NCBI GenBank assembly: GCA_039621445.1
Contig: CP154954.1
Coordinates: 71,080,150-71,144,149, forward strand
Source of the DNA: Euglena gracilis
Lineage: Eukaryota; Euglenida; Euglenophyceae; Euglenales
Length of the DNA stretch: 64,000 nucleotides
Direction: 5' to 3'
In this document: piece after piece, positions 20,258 to 32,700 of the stretch
How the letters are laid out: every line of letters starts with the position of its first letter
How positions within the stretch are numbered: position 1 is the first letter of the stretch
Translations under genes and position numbers: made by a program
The notes under the pieces: generated by a model
Told to the model about the DNA's origin: nothing
The model's input: the letters and a program-made list of their open reading frames with translations, nothing else
The model's database searches: none

Positions 20258-21220
20258 ATGGCAACCTACGAAAAATTAACATCAGAAGACGAGAACGTGT
20301 TCAACAACGCGTGGGCAGAATTGTTCTTCAACGAGGTCAACGTGGCGAAACTACTGGCGGAATCGTCCCCGGAATCCCTCGTGAGCGTCATCGCGGCCGG
20401 ACAAAACTGGCTGGGAGGCGGATGGCACACGACGAAGTGCGCAAAGAAGGTCCACGAGTTGACTCAGGTGGCGATGGTCTCCAGCCAAGTCGGAGACTAC
20501 AGGAATTCTTTCTTGTACTCGGTGGCGTTAGCTGGAAGCGTGGAGGTACCGCTGATCGACTTGGGGCAGACAGCAGCGGACGTGGCGTTCAAGCTGGCTG
20601 AACGCTGGCTGGAGAAGTGTTCGAAGAGAGACAAAGGGATGACGCAGAAAGCGGAGCGGCCCGCGATGGAGGAGGACGGAGAAGACGAGGAGGACAACGA
20701 CAACGACGACGCGGAAGACCGGCTCCCCTGGCAGGGGGAACTGGCGCCACTGGCGCCAGAACTGGCAGCGTGCCTTCGGCACGTCGAAAAAGGAGTGAGA
20801 CTCCCCTGGAAGGTGGTCCTGGGAGAGCTGCCCAGGTACCAAGGGTTAAAAATGCGGGCAGAGGATAATAACCACAACCAGGACGGCAAAGGGGCATGGG
20901 ACAAGCAATTGAAGGCATTGCAACAAAAGATGTTACACCTGGAAAGAATGGTGGCCTGCCTGTATGGCAGTGTGGAAACAGACTATCAAATATTGGCACA
21001 ACAATTGTTTTTTGCTGTAGCAGAGCTGGAACAGACGCTGCTGAAGGAGAGGAAGAAGTGCAGCATCCCAGGGGCCATCCCAAGCACAAACAACGGGCTG
21101 TTCTCCAAAGAAGATTTGGCTGTTGACAAAGCCCAATGGGCTCTGAATCAGGCAGGCTTGGCAACAGCATTTTCCAGACATTCTATGTCTCATTTTCCCA
21201 TCCCCACAGGAAACAAATGA
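20258..21220 (+). CDS. Element C Gag-like protein (320 residues)
   Basis: The frame is intact and starts eight bases after the terminal repeat. The N-terminal half is predicted helical (NVFNNAWAELFFNEVNVAKL, LAERWLEKCSKRD). An acidic stretch of Glu, Asp and Asn lies near residues 140-155. The C-terminal half is helical with coiled-coil potential (KQLKALQQKMLHLERMVACL). There is no zinc knuckle. Position and length fit a DIRS ORF1 (gag-like) product, but sequence similarity to the gags of A, B, D and F is not evident. This is the best preserved reading frame in the nested stack. Confidence 0.6.
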   Translation: MATYEKLTSEDENVFNNAWAELFFNEVNVAKLLAESSPESLVSVIAAGQNWLGGGWHTTKCAKKVHELTQVAMVSSQVGDYRNSFLYSVALAGSVEVPLIDLGQTAADVAFKLAERWLEKCSKRDKGMTQKAERPAMEEDGEDEEDNDNDDAEDRLPWQGELAPLAPELAACLRHVEKGVRLPWKVVLGELPRYQGLKMRAEDNNHNQDGKGAWDKQLKALQQKMLHLERMVACLYGSVETDYQILAQQLFFAVAELEQTLLKERKKCSIPGAIPSTNNGLFSKEDLAVDKAQWALNQAGLATAFSRHSMSHFPIPTGNK

Positions 21221-21251
21221 TTTAAGTTCAAATTGCGCAAAGGCAAAGGCT

Positions 21252-23481
21252 ATGGCAGCCAATTCAAGTCTGGGAGAGGAAAAGGCTATGGCAGCCTGTG
21301 GAAGAGCCCAGGATGGCAGAAGGGGTATGAATCCCCTGCTGAATCTTCCCACTCCCCAATCCTGCCCTCAGGAAAGGCAAGGGGAAAGCCTGAAACCCCA
21401 AGAAGGGGTGATGCCAGCAAAGCCAGACCATCAAGGGAGTGGGGGAGAGAATCCCCAACTGAGCTCCATGGAGGAGGTAATCCCCCTGATCCCACTGACC
21501 CCTGCACTGAAGCCATCCCCAGGCTGGCAAGGGCTCCTGGAGACAGGGGCCTGGCCCACAACAAGCTCCCCCCCAGAGGAATGGGAGAAAGGAATCATGC
21601 AAGGTCTGGATTCCAGGGAAAAGGCATGGCTAGGGGTGCATCTGTTTCAGAGATTAAGAAAATGTCTGCCATGGTGGCAGGAGAATGCAAGCCAATGGGT
21701 GGTATCACTGATTCAAAAAGGTGTGCAGCCAGACCACCCCCTACCCCTGACTCTGTCAAGAAGACAGCAGCAAAAGTCAGAGCAGGAGATCAGCCTGGCC
21801 TACAAAATCTTAAAGGAGTATCAGGAAAGTGGGGCAACCAAAAAACTGGAAAATGCCCAAAACACTGCCCATCTGGTACCATGGTTTGTGTTGTCCAAAC
21901 CAGAAGGGGAGGGGGTCAAGCATCGACTTATCACAGATTTTCGAGAGCTAAATCAATTTTGTTGTGCAGAAAAGTTTACTTTGGAGAACATGTCCACAAT
22001 TTTCCCCACTCTGAAAAAAGGGGATTGGGCAGTCAAACCGGACTTGAAAGATGCATACTTTCATCTGGGGCTGGAAAAAGATTTCAAAAAATTTGTTCGA
22101 ATTCAAGTGGGATCAGACCTGTGGGAGTTTCAGGGGGCCTGTTTTGGCCTAAGCACCCTCCCAAAATTGTTCATGTCACTAATGAAAGTCCTTTTAAAAC
22201 TGTGGAGGTCAAAGGGACTGCAGGTGTTCGTCTATTTGGACGACATCATTCTGTTTGGTTCAACAGAAAACTTGGTGAAAAAACATTTGTTTCAAATGCT
22301 GGACACATTTGGGAAGGCTGGGTTCAAGGTCAGCGAGAAAAAGTCTGTGTTTACTCCCACCCAAAGGTTGCAGCATTTGGGGTTCATCATAGATTTGGCA
22401 AAAGGTCAGCTAGAGGTGCCCCCACACAAATGAAAAACCATCAGAAAAGAACTGGGCAAGGTAGTGCTGGCCCAAAGGCTAAGTTGCAGAAAAATAGCCA
22501 GCATTCTGGGACAAGTCAGAAGTTACCTCCCTGCCCTGCCATTTTTAAGATTAGTAACCCAGGAGCTTTTAAAGTTCAGCCAGATGAACCAAGAAAAAGG
22601 ATGGGATTTTTGCATCGAAATTCCAGAAAGGCTGAAAGGGGAAATCAAAGTGCTGAAGGCATACTTACAGCCAGGCCTGGGCAGACCTTTCCTGCAACAG
22701 GCAAAAAGGGTGCTCCACTCAGACTCCTCCACATGGGCATGGGGGGGGTGGACTCCTCCCAAAATCAATTCATTCAAGAATTTTGGAGGGAGAAAAATTG
22801 TTTGCACATAAATGTGAAAGAGTTGATGGCTGCAGTTCAGACAGTAAAAGCCTTTGCCCAGCCTGGAGAAACAGTGCTGTTAAATGTGGACAATCAAGTG
22901 GCACTGAGTTACCTCACCAAATGGGGGGGAGGAAAACAACACCTCAATCAGATTTTGGAACCCCTGTTTCATTGGTGCTGGGAAAAGCATGTTCAACTGC
23001 AGGCCTGTGCCCCAGCCTGTTCACCCAAATTCTGCAGTTTTTCCAAAAGGACATTGCTCCAGACACAGACATGTTTGCATCTCCAGGAAATGCAAAATTC
23101 CAAAAGTTTGTGGCCAGATGGCCCCACCACCAGGCTTTTCTGGTGGATGCATTGAAATGCGACCTCACTTCAGTCCAACAGGTTTATGCCAACCCCCCAT
23201 GGAAAGTAATTTTTCCCTGGCTCATCAGATTGAAACTGAACAAACAGGTGAAATGCCTTTTGGTGACACCCATGTGGGTTTCGAGTCCATGGTGGCCCCT
23301 ATTAATCAAAATGTCACAGCCAGGGACCAGAATGTTGGTCATACCACCCAGGGAAGGCATGTTCAGGAATTGTTGGGGACAATCAATGCCAAGGCCAAAA
23401 TGGCCCCTGGCCTGCACAGTGGTATCAGGTTCTTTTTGGAACAGCAAAAAATGCCACATCAAGACATTGAAAATGTCCTGA
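21252..23481 (+). pseudogene. Element C RT-RNase H-methyltransferase-like region, frame-damaged
   Basis: The RT frame 21252-22433 contains LITDFRELNQF, DLKDAYFHLGLEKDF, FGLSTLPKLFMSLMK and VFVYLDDIILFG, then a premature TGA. It continues at 22464 with RKIASILGQVRSYLPALPFL and the RNase H start LHSDSSTWAWGG. RNase H continues in another frame (NCLHINVKELMAAV, LLNVDNQVALSYLTKWGG). From about 22990 a third frame has DMFASPGNAKFQKFVARWPH and YANPPWKVIFPWL, the methyltransferase-like region, ending at 23481. At least one stop and two frameshifts make this copy inactive. A -1 frame is open from 21233 to 23155 across most of it. Confidence 0.75.
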
Positions 23482-23966
23482 GGAGTTTGGGACCCCTGAA
23501 ACGTTATGACAGTGCATTCAGAAAACTGTTTGTAATTTCACAGCAGAAAGGATTGGAGCCCTTGCAAGTCTCCAAGATGGAGCTGGCCACTGCCCTTTTG
23601 GACCTGCACAAACTGTCACAAGCTGATGCTCGATGTGCGTATGCCTCTCTGCAGTTTTTACCTGGGTTGGAGTCCATCAGATTTCACCCTTTGCTGAGCA
23701 GAGTTAAAAAGGAATGGAATCGTTCAGTTCAGAGGTATGCTGTTTTTTTGGACCCATTACCCATTTTGGGAAAATTACAGAGCAATACCCAGGTCTCTGA
23801 AATGTCCCTTATGGAATTGAGGTGGAGAATCATTCTGTCCTTCACACTTTTGGCTCTTCACAGGGGGGTGGACCTGGCAAGGACACAGAGGACCATTTCA
23901 GTGGTGGGGGAAAAAATCTTCATTTTGGTCAGGAGAAAGGGTTGGCCTTCACCAAAGTGGGAGCAG
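23341..23966 (+). pseudogene. Element C tyrosine recombinase, N-terminal part
   Basis: Motifs include GPLKRYDSAFRKLFVISQQK, LHKLSQADARCAYASLQFLP and TLLALHRGVDLARTQRTISV, the last carrying the likely first catalytic arginine. The frame is cut after GWPSPKWEQC by the LTR element. The C-terminal part resumes at 40865. Confidence 0.8.
23962..23966 (+). repeat. Target-site duplication, left copy (AGCAG)
   Basis: AGCAG precedes the 5' LTR and is repeated at 40860-40864 after the 3' LTR. Five bases is typical of retroviral-type integrase. Confidence 0.85.
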
Positions 23967-24271
23967 TGTGTACCAGGCGTATGCTTCTGTCCACTTCCGT
24001 TGAGGAAGTTAGGATGGAAGCAGATCCTAGTAGGATCTCCTAATGGGTGCCCCTTCTCTCTCCACAGGTGGTATTATTTATATTATTTATTTTCCCTTTC
24101 TTCCTCGGACTTATTATAGTCCGTTATCCTTTCCCATCCTCTCTCTGTGCTTTGCTTCTCGGGAAGTTGGGAAAAGGGTTTTTCGTTACTCTGATTTTCT
24201 CTTCCCTAAGTAGGTCCGCACCAAGGCGAAAGCGAGGCTTTTTGGGGAAAAGGGAAGATCAGACGTACACT
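23967..24271 (+). repeat. 5' LTR
   Basis: It begins TGTGTACC and ends ACGTACACT, so the termini form a short imperfect inverted repeat. It contains an AT-rich TTTATATTATTTATTTT stretch near 24077 that could serve as a promoter element. Confidence 0.9.
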
Positions 24272-24300
24272 TGGTAGCAGATTAGGTCACGATCCTACAC
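24272..24300 (+). promoter_or_regulatory. Primer binding site, initiator tRNA-Met type
   Basis: TGGTAGCAGA directly follows the LTR and is complementary to the 3' end of eukaryotic initiator tRNA-Met (TCTGCTACCA). Similarity continues, with indels, into the T arm (CGATCCTAC). Confidence 0.75.
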
Positions 24301-24340
24301 ACACAGCCCATACAGAAAGAAACGCTATCAAGTATTACAC

Positions 24341-24367
24341 TTGGTAGCAGATTGGTTCGATCCTACG
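24341..24367 (+). promoter_or_regulatory. Second, extended primer-binding-site-like copy
   Basis: Seventy bases after the first site the sequence TTGGTAGCAGATTGGTTCGA followed by TCCTACG repeats it. Its complement reads like the T arm plus acceptor end of an initiator tRNA, including the ATCGAA loop typical of initiators. Confidence 0.6.
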
Positions 24368-24556
24368 CTGACTGGCAGCGGAGGGCCCCTGCACCGTTAT
24401 TACACGGTCGCAGCGTCAGCTCCCGGCTTCTAGTCAACGTCTAAGCAGACGAGCAGGCTCCGGAAGGCTCTGTACGGTATTACCCGTTACAGCCCCTCTG
24501 GTGCCAGCACAACTGCTTAGTTTTGTGGGTTTTTTGCTGCTTTTGCCATCAGAAAG

Positions 24557-27500
24557 ATGCAAAGCACAGGCCCCAACCATCAATTCAACTATGCCTTATT
24601 ACAGGCATCATTGCAAGACATTGACCAAGAAACTGGGGATTGGAAGCTTTTATGTGAAAGTGCTTCCAGTTCCCACGCCGATGAGGCACAATTGGTCCAA
24701 TTGCCACAATTGCAACACTTGTCGTCATTGACAGTGGTCGGCGATGAGCCCTCCACATCATTGGCTTCAGAGGCTAATGCGGCCTCTTCCGCACTCACCT
24801 TGCCACAACGGGGGTATTCGCCTCTGTCTGCGGCAATGGTGCAGCTGCGCACACCGGAGAGACCCGTGGTGATTCCGCCACCGGGCTTCTCTGGTGATGG
24901 TGGGCTAGAAACACCGTGTTTCTTTCAACCCCCACCCGCTCTTCCACCGGCAAGTCCTTACAGAGCTTTGCCACCACCACCCGATATCGGGTGTTATCCC
25001 GCACTACATTGGCAACCGGAGACCCGCCTAGTGGTGCCGGAATTCTCCGGTACATCCCAACCCATGGATGGCTATGGGAATGACACTGGTGAGCTCCTCA
25101 CTGCTGAGGATGTGCAGGATATCGTTGCTCGGCTTCCAGGGGATCACCCCCTTGTGAGGCAGTTCAACCATGTGCAACAATGCGTTGCAGAGTGTGCAAC
25201 CGCATTGAACAAAGTGCTTCAGTTTGATGAGGACAACCAAAAACATGTCTTCACCAAGCTGGAACACTGCTGGAATTACTTGCAGGAAGTTGGCAAATAT
25301 TGCCAGAGGAATTTCGAAAGTGCGGGTATTGACCTTGCAAACTTTCGGGAAACCTTTGACAAAATGTGCCAACAACTCCCGCAAAACTTCCGGCAAATTA
25401 GTGAATGCATGCATGAAGCGGAAACGCGGAATGACTCCAAGTTTCTGCACTTGCATGACTCACTACAACACCTATCGGGACAAATGGAGTCCTGTTCATC
25501 CGCGTTGTTGCATTTGCAACAACAGTTGCATGCACGAGATTCCTCGTCTGCAACAACCCACAATGGTGGATTTGTGTCTATGGACCATTTCACCACTTTG
25601 TCCGCAACTTTCCATGAATCGCAACACCGCATTATGCAGTTGTGCGATGAAACGGAAAAGTTTCGGCAATTGCAGTCACAAGCCAACGAGAATTTTGCTC
25701 CCCACACGTATGTGCGGCAGTTGGAGGAGCGACTTTCCCGTTTGGAGCAGAAAACCTGCTATTGTGACGCGAATCAGGTTGGATTATCCAATCTGAGCGC
25801 GAAAGTGGCGGAAATGGCACAACGGCAGGATTCCCTGCAGTTGCAGTTGCAATCCGACATTGGAGGGATTACCTCGGCCATTGCGGGTTTGCAACAGAGC
25901 TATTCCGCACTTTCCCACCGAGTTCCGGACATTAGCGGTATTCAGACTGCTATTGGGGAACTCCAGACCCGGTATGCATCGGTGTCTACCAAAGTAATGG
26001 AAATGCAGTCTCTACCTGCAAGTTCCAGTTCTCGGATTACCGAGAACCCTAATTTCAAGGCATTTTATGACAAAATGCTCACTGGTAATCAGGAAACCTT
26101 GCAGGAATTCTGCAACAGCCTATTACGGCTTGAGGAATCGGTGAATCGGAATGCCCGATCCACCCAAGGTGAGATTACCAGGTTGGATGAGCGGATTTCC
26201 GCGTTGTCGGATAAGCCACAACCCGGAAATTTGCCCGTGGGTACCACAACCGCGTTGTCGGATGACCCTGCACCGGTTGCACCCACTACCACACCAACCA
26301 AGGTGACACCACCTTTGCAGATCCTCTCAAGTGCTGTAAAAGCATTAATGGGACAACTCCAATTATTGGATGAGTCCCACGGGAAACTAGTCCGAGATGT
26401 CACCGGAATTTCCAAAAGGATTCCGCATCTGGATGACTTTTCCCGTTACCGCAAGCGTATTCGCGCTTTGGAGGATGAAGTTGACCGTATTTGCGGCCAA
26501 CTCCAACTCGTTGAGCATTTGGAGCAAAGTGTGCATGACTTGTCTGTCGGTTTGGATAATGTGTCCAACCAACAGCGGGTTTCACACCACGATTCGGCAG
26601 TATGCATTGCCGAAAATGCGCCAAATGCTCCAGATTCGCGTTTCCACAACCCGAATCTGGGTGCACATGCACCACCAACACCCGTGTTCCCGAGTGTCAC
26701 AATCCGCGATTCCGCGAATTGTACCACCATTGGCCTTGTCCACAACCCAAACCCAGTTTTCGGATGAATTTCCCCTTACGAGAGCCGAATTTTCTGGAAA
26801 ACACGGCGGTTCCGCCAAGTCTCCACCAAGAAATCCATCATTCCATGCCTGTGCGTGGAATGAGCCAAACCCGTATACCAGGAGTGGGTCATGTGTTGCA
26901 TGCGCAACATACCCCCACACCGGAGAGTCCCCGGATTACGGGTGACCAACTGGGTTTGCGGCACGATTTCCGGTACCAGGATTCACCCTCCACCGGAAAT
27001 TTTCGTGATTCCAACAAGAATCCGGAAAAAATACACTTGTTGCTCGAGCGTACCTGGGCCCCAATCCACGAAATACCCCCGAGGGTCATTGTGTTCCTTA
27101 GAAAGATTCCAAGGGCGCCATCACAATCGTGAATAAGGTGAAATCCCAGTGGGACAGTGATCCAACCACATGGAGACAATTGTTCCGTGACTAGGAATAC
27201 TACAGTTCGTTGAAAGGGCAAACCCAGGACACAAACCTGGATGTGATCAAGATGGAATTCATCGATTGCTTCCCAAGGGATGAGAAGGAGCGCGCGCGAC
27301 AACTTGTCATTCGCTACCGCGTTTCCTTTGATGACCTGGTGGAACAATACGCTTCCACCAGTTCAAGTTTGGTCGCCAGGATTACCTTGGAGACCAAGTG
27401 GCGACAATGCGCCCCACCCGACCGCAAGTGGAAGTCCATTGACCTTTGGTATGCCAAATGGTTGGGACTTGCCTCTGAAGTGGATGAGCTGAGTGAAAAG

Positions 27501-28538
27501 CAAATGCGTGAACAGTTTGACGCTGTTCTCATGCATTTCACGCCTAGCCTCATCAAGGATATCCATCGTGAGGAGCTAGCGGATCATCCAATGACTCTTG
27601 ACCAACGCTGGAATTACGTTTCCAAGCAGTTGAAGCTATCACAGCTTCTTGGTCAAATTCAATCCGCGTATAACGCACACCCAACCGCTGGATTACCGGC
27701 TGGTTCGGTGAACGCAGTGCAAAAATCACTGGTTTCACCCACTCCACCAACCACGGGATCGAAAACGCGATATCCGCGTTCTTCGCATCAATCCACGGCC
27801 AAATTGTGCTTTTTGTGCAATAACCCGGGACATATGTCTCGTGATTGTCCGAATCCTGATGCGCGAAGGCGTATCTTGAGTCCGCGAGGATCGACCTCAT
27901 CACGAGGTTCGGGTTCCTCTGGATTTTCACGCCAGTCGGGCAATTCACGGTCATCGGGTCCCCGTTCCGGCGGTATTAGCCCCCGGTTCCCGTTCCGCGA
28001 TGAGCGGAAACACGGTACCCCTCGGGGTAGGTCACCCGGTGCCCCTGCCAAGAAGCGTGATTCATATCGCGAGGCATCGCGATTCATTTGGCGAAGCGGA
28101 TCATCCTCTTCGTCAACTTCATCGGGAGAACCCCGATACACGAGTCCTGGTCAACGGAATGCCCGTTCACCACGGCGGTTTGACGGTAAATCGGGAAACC
28201 GATCACCCCGCCATTCTGAATCTCGTCACAAATCTCGTTGTTCACTGTGCGGATTGAGTGATCACCACTCATCCCTATGCCCAGGGTCTCGTTCCCCCCG
28301 GCCAAGCCACCGCCATCGCGGTATGAATCGCGGTGACAACGGTCACTCCTCCAACCGCCATAAAGTCGGTTTCAAGTTATCTTGTTTGGAGGAGGAAACC
28401 CCGGCTTCTGGCAGGGAGGGGGATGAGACTTTGGACGCGGATTTCAACGGGCCCCGCATGGCGGTGCGCACGTTGACCTCCGCGTATACCTCCAAAAGGC
28501 CCGCTGCCGGCTATTTGGCCGGTTCGGACCTGGAGTGA
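24557..28538 (+). pseudogene. LTR element gag, broken by frameshifts and a stop
   Basis: The first open segment 24557-26767 (736 codons) starts at ATG. It has a proline-rich N-terminus, then a long helical region with coiled-coil character (residues about 210-700). The frame then changes at about 26760 to 27132 and again before 27210, with an in-frame TAG at 27193 inside a capsid-like region (WDSDPTTWRQLFRD, then IDCFPRDEKERARQLVIRYR). The last segment 27210-28538 (442 codons) has a zinc knuckle CFLCNNPGHMSRDC at 27807-27848, Arg/Ser-rich linkers, and a second CX2CX4HX4C motif CSLCGLSDHHSSLC at 28239-28280. These identify retrotransposon Gag with nucleocapsid. Programmed frameshifting could explain one shift but not the stop. 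Confidence 0.75.
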
Positions 28539-29789
28539 GGGAGCCCGAAGTCCGAAGGGTCAGACTCTGGGCTGATGAGCAGGTGGAGGTAGGACGTCAT
28601 GAACCCTCCCCCCTCTTGTCCATCAGTCTTTTGGGTTAGTACCCGGAAAATTTTCGGCCTCCACCCACACTCCCCAATTTCCGCTGGGAAAGTTGAGCAA
28701 AGACAGAAAGGGTCAAGGAGAACTTGGCAAGAAATCGAATTTTGAGCCCGACCTTGCACTGTCCCCAACCCCACGAAACGAGCTCTCCAAGCGGAAACAC
28801 TTTTCCAAAATTTACACAATTTTTTTAACCCAACGTGTAAAAATTCATTTTTCACGCCCAATATTTTTCTTATACACCCCCCCCTTGTGCGTAGGTGATT
28901 GGGACGCATTTTGGACAGTGTCCTACCCATCAGTCCCAACACCATACACAACCCGACCTGGCTAAAATTTTCGGGGTACTGGGTTCGGTTTCACAACATT
29001 CTTGGTGTTGACGTAAGTTTGGGATAGCCCTGTTACGTCAGTACCAGCTGGCAGTGGATACCCACTCCTGCTGTTTGCACACAACTCCATTCTCTTCATT
29101 GGCCCCCTAAACCCCCCATCACCTGTGGCGTCAACCGCGACGACCACCAATTTTTCCACACCGTTTTCCAAAACTTTTACCCCGTTTTCAACTACACCTA
29201 CCAACGTTTTCTACACCGGGTGTACCGAGAAAGTTACCCCCCTGCCCAACGGCACACCAACTTTCGTTCCCCAGGAGGCAGGGCAAGCGAGTAGCGGTAC
29301 ACCTCCCACGTTTCACTGGGTTCCAAGACGAACGCCCAAGGACCAGAAGTACGTACGGTGTCGAGTAGTCGCCCAGCTGCACAAACACCCCGTTTTTCTA
29401 CCAGATGTGTCGATTTCAGACACATCTGTACACCCCCCAGCAGCCACAAATGCGCATCCCCATTTTTACACACACACACCCCACCAGACCGACATGCGCA
29501 CCCAGGACAACTACTCTGACACTCCCAACCAATGTGTGCACTCAAGGAGAATTTCCGCTTTGCCATGTTTCATTTCTGCATGTTCAGTTCAAAAAACGAC
29601 ACTAACCCTGATTTTGCGCACAAACAACACTTGGTTACGGTTTGCAATGCGCAACCGTACATCAAGTACTCCAACAACGAGGTGTTGCCTTGTTGTTGGG
29701 AAGCGCAAAATCCGTTTCACACACCTTCCACACCTCCATCAGGAACGATATGGAATGGGTATGTACCCATTCAGGCCAAAACACTTGAA
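28539..29789 (+). other. LTR element spacer between gag and satellite
   Basis: No protease, integrase, RT or RNase H motif is visible where pol would begin. An open frame from 29125 reads Thr/Pro/His-rich sequence and runs into the satellite. I see no family resemblance and do not call it a gene. Confidence 0.6.
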
Positions 29790-32700
29790 AAAATTTTTCA
29801 GATCCGCGAAAATTTTTCAGATCCGCGAATGTCGCGATCTGAATCGCGGAAATCGCGATCGGAATCATGATTACCATGATTTCCGTCGCATTTCCCGCGA
29901 AAATCTTTCAGATCCGCGAATGTCGCGATCTGAATCGCGGAAATCGCGATCGGAATCATGATTACCATGATTTCCGTCGCATTTCCCGCGAAAATTTTTC
30001 AGATTCGCGAATGTCGCGATCTGAATCGCGGAAATCGCGATCGGAATCATGATTACCATGATTTCCGTCGCATTTCCCGCAAAAAATTTTCAGATCCGCG
30101 AATGTCGCGATCTGAATCGCGGAAATCGCGATCGGAATCATGATTACCATGATTTCCGTCGCATTTCCCGCGAAAATTTTTCAGATTCGCGAATGTCGCG
30201 ATCTGAATCGCGGAAATCGCGATCGGAATCATGATTACCATGATTTCCGTCGCATTTCCCGCGAAAATTTTTCAGATTCGCGAATGTCGCGATCTGAATC
30301 GCGGAAATCGCGATCGGAATCATGATTACCATGATTTCCGTCGCATTTCCCGCGAAAATTTTTCAGATTCGCGAATGTCGCGATCTGAATCGCGGAAATC
30401 GCGATCGGAATCATGATTACCATGATTTCCGTCGCATTTCCCGCGAAAATTTTTCAGATTCGCGAATGTCGCGATCTGAATCGCGGAAATCGCGATCGGA
30501 ATCATGATTACCATGATTTCCGTCGCATTTCCCGCGAAAATTTTTCAGATTCGCGAATGTCGCGATCTGAATCGCGGAAATCGCGATCGGAATCATGATT
30601 ACCATGATTTCCGTCGCATTTCCCGCGAAAATTTTTCAGATTCGCGAATGTCGCGATCTGAATCGCGGAAATCGCGATCGGAATCATGATTACCATGATT
30701 TCCGTCGCATTTCCCGCGAAAATTTTTCAGATTCGCGAATGTCGCGATCTGAATCGCGGAAATCGCGATCGGAATCATGATTACCATGATTTCCGTCGCA
30801 TTTCCCGCGAAAATTTTTCAGATTCGCGAATGTCGCGATCTGAATCGCGGAAATCGCGATCGGAATCATGATTACCATGATTTCCGTCGCATTTCCCGCG
30901 AAAATTTTTCAGATCCGCGAATGTCGCGATCTGAATCGCGGAAATCGCGATCGGAATCATGATTACCATGATTTCCGTCGCATTTCCCGCGAAAATTTTT
31001 CAGATCCGCGAATGTCGCGATCTGAATCGCGGAAATCGCGATCGGAATCATGATTACCATGATTTCCGTCGCATTTCCCGCGAAAAATTTTCAGAATCGC
31101 GAATGTCGCGATCTGAATCGCGGAAATAGCGATCGGAATCATGATTACCATGATTTCCGTCGCATTTCCCGCGAAAATTTTTCAGATCCGCGAATGTCGC
31201 GATCTGAATCGCGGAAATCGCGATCGGAATCATGATTACCATGATTTCCGTCGCATTTCCCGCGAAAATTTTTCAGATTCGCGAATGTCGCGATCTGAAT
31301 CGCGGAAATCGCGATCGGAATCATGATTACCATGATTTCCGTCGCATTTCCCGCGAAAATTTTTCAGATCCGCGAATGTCGCGATCTGAATCGCGGAAAT
31401 CGCGATCGGAATCATGATTACCATGATTTCCGTCGCATTTCCCGCGAAAATTTTTCAGATCCTGGAATGTCGCGATCTGAATCGCGGAAATCGCGATCGG
31501 AATCATGATTACCATGATTTCCGTCGCATTTCCCGCGAAAATTTTTCAGATCCGCGAATGTCGCGATCTGAATCGCGGAAATCGCGATCGGAATCATGAT
31601 TACCATGATTTCCGTCGCATTTCCCGCGAAAATTTTTCAGATTCGCGAATGTCGCGATCTGAATCGCGGAAATCGCGATCGGAATCATGATTACCATGAT
31701 TTCCGTCGCATTTCCCGCGAAAATTTTTCAGATTCGCGAATGTCGCGATCTGAATCGCGGAAATCGCGATCGGAATCATGATTACCATGATTTCCGTCGC
31801 ATTTCCCGCGAAAATTTTTCAGATCCGCGAATGTCGCGATCTGAATCGCGGAAATCGCGATCGGAATCATGATTACCATGATTTCCGTCGCATTTCCCGC
31901 GAAAATTTTTCAGATTCGCGAATGTCGCGATCTGAATCGCGGAAATCGCGATCGGAATCATGATTACCATGATTTCCGTCGCATTTCCCGCGAAAATTTT
32001 TCAGATTCGCGAATGTCGCGATCTGAATCGCGGAAATCGCGATCGGAATCATGATTACCATGATTTCCGTCGCATTTCCCGCGAAAATTTTTCAGATTCG
32101 CGAATGTCGCGATCTGAATCGCGGAAATCGCGATCGGAATCATGATTACCATGATTTCCGTCGCATTTCCCGCGAAAATTTTTCAGATCCGCGAATGTCG
32201 CGATCTGAATCGCGGAAATCGCGATCGGAATCATGATTACCATGATTTCCGTCGCATTTCCCGCGAAAATTTTTCAGATCCGCGAATGTCGCGATCTGAA
32301 TCGCGGAAATCGCGATCGGAATCATGATTACCATGATTTCCGTCGCATTTCCCGCGAAAATTTTTCAGATCCGCGAATGTCGCGATCTGAATCGCGGAAA
32401 TCGCGATCGGAATCATGATTACCATGATTTCCGTCGCATTTCCCGCGAAAATTTTTCAGATTCGCGAATGTCGCGATCTGAATCGCGGAAATCGCGATCG
32501 GAATCATGATTACCATGATTTCCGTCGCATTTCCCGCGAAAATTTTTCAGATCCGCGAATGTCGCGATCTGAATCGCGGAAATCGCGATCGGAATCATGA
32601 TTACCATGATTTCCGTCGCATTTCCCGCGAAAATTTTTCAGATCCGCGAATGTCGCGATCTGAATCGCGGAAATCGCGATCGGAATCATGATTACCATGA

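Noticed and set aside
20258-21220. Independent host gene for the intact 320-residue frame
   Set aside because: It lies directly between the terminal repeat and RT of element C, the ORF1 position, and within the element's defined ends.
24341-24367. A tRNA gene or tRNA-derived SINE
   Set aside because: Only the T arm and acceptor 3' half is represented, in the complement, and right after an LTR. Extended primer binding site is the simpler reading.
29125-29961. Possible protease or pol start after gag in the LTR element
   Set aside because: No D(T/S)G active site or other pol motif. The frame is Thr/His/Pro-rich and runs into the satellite.
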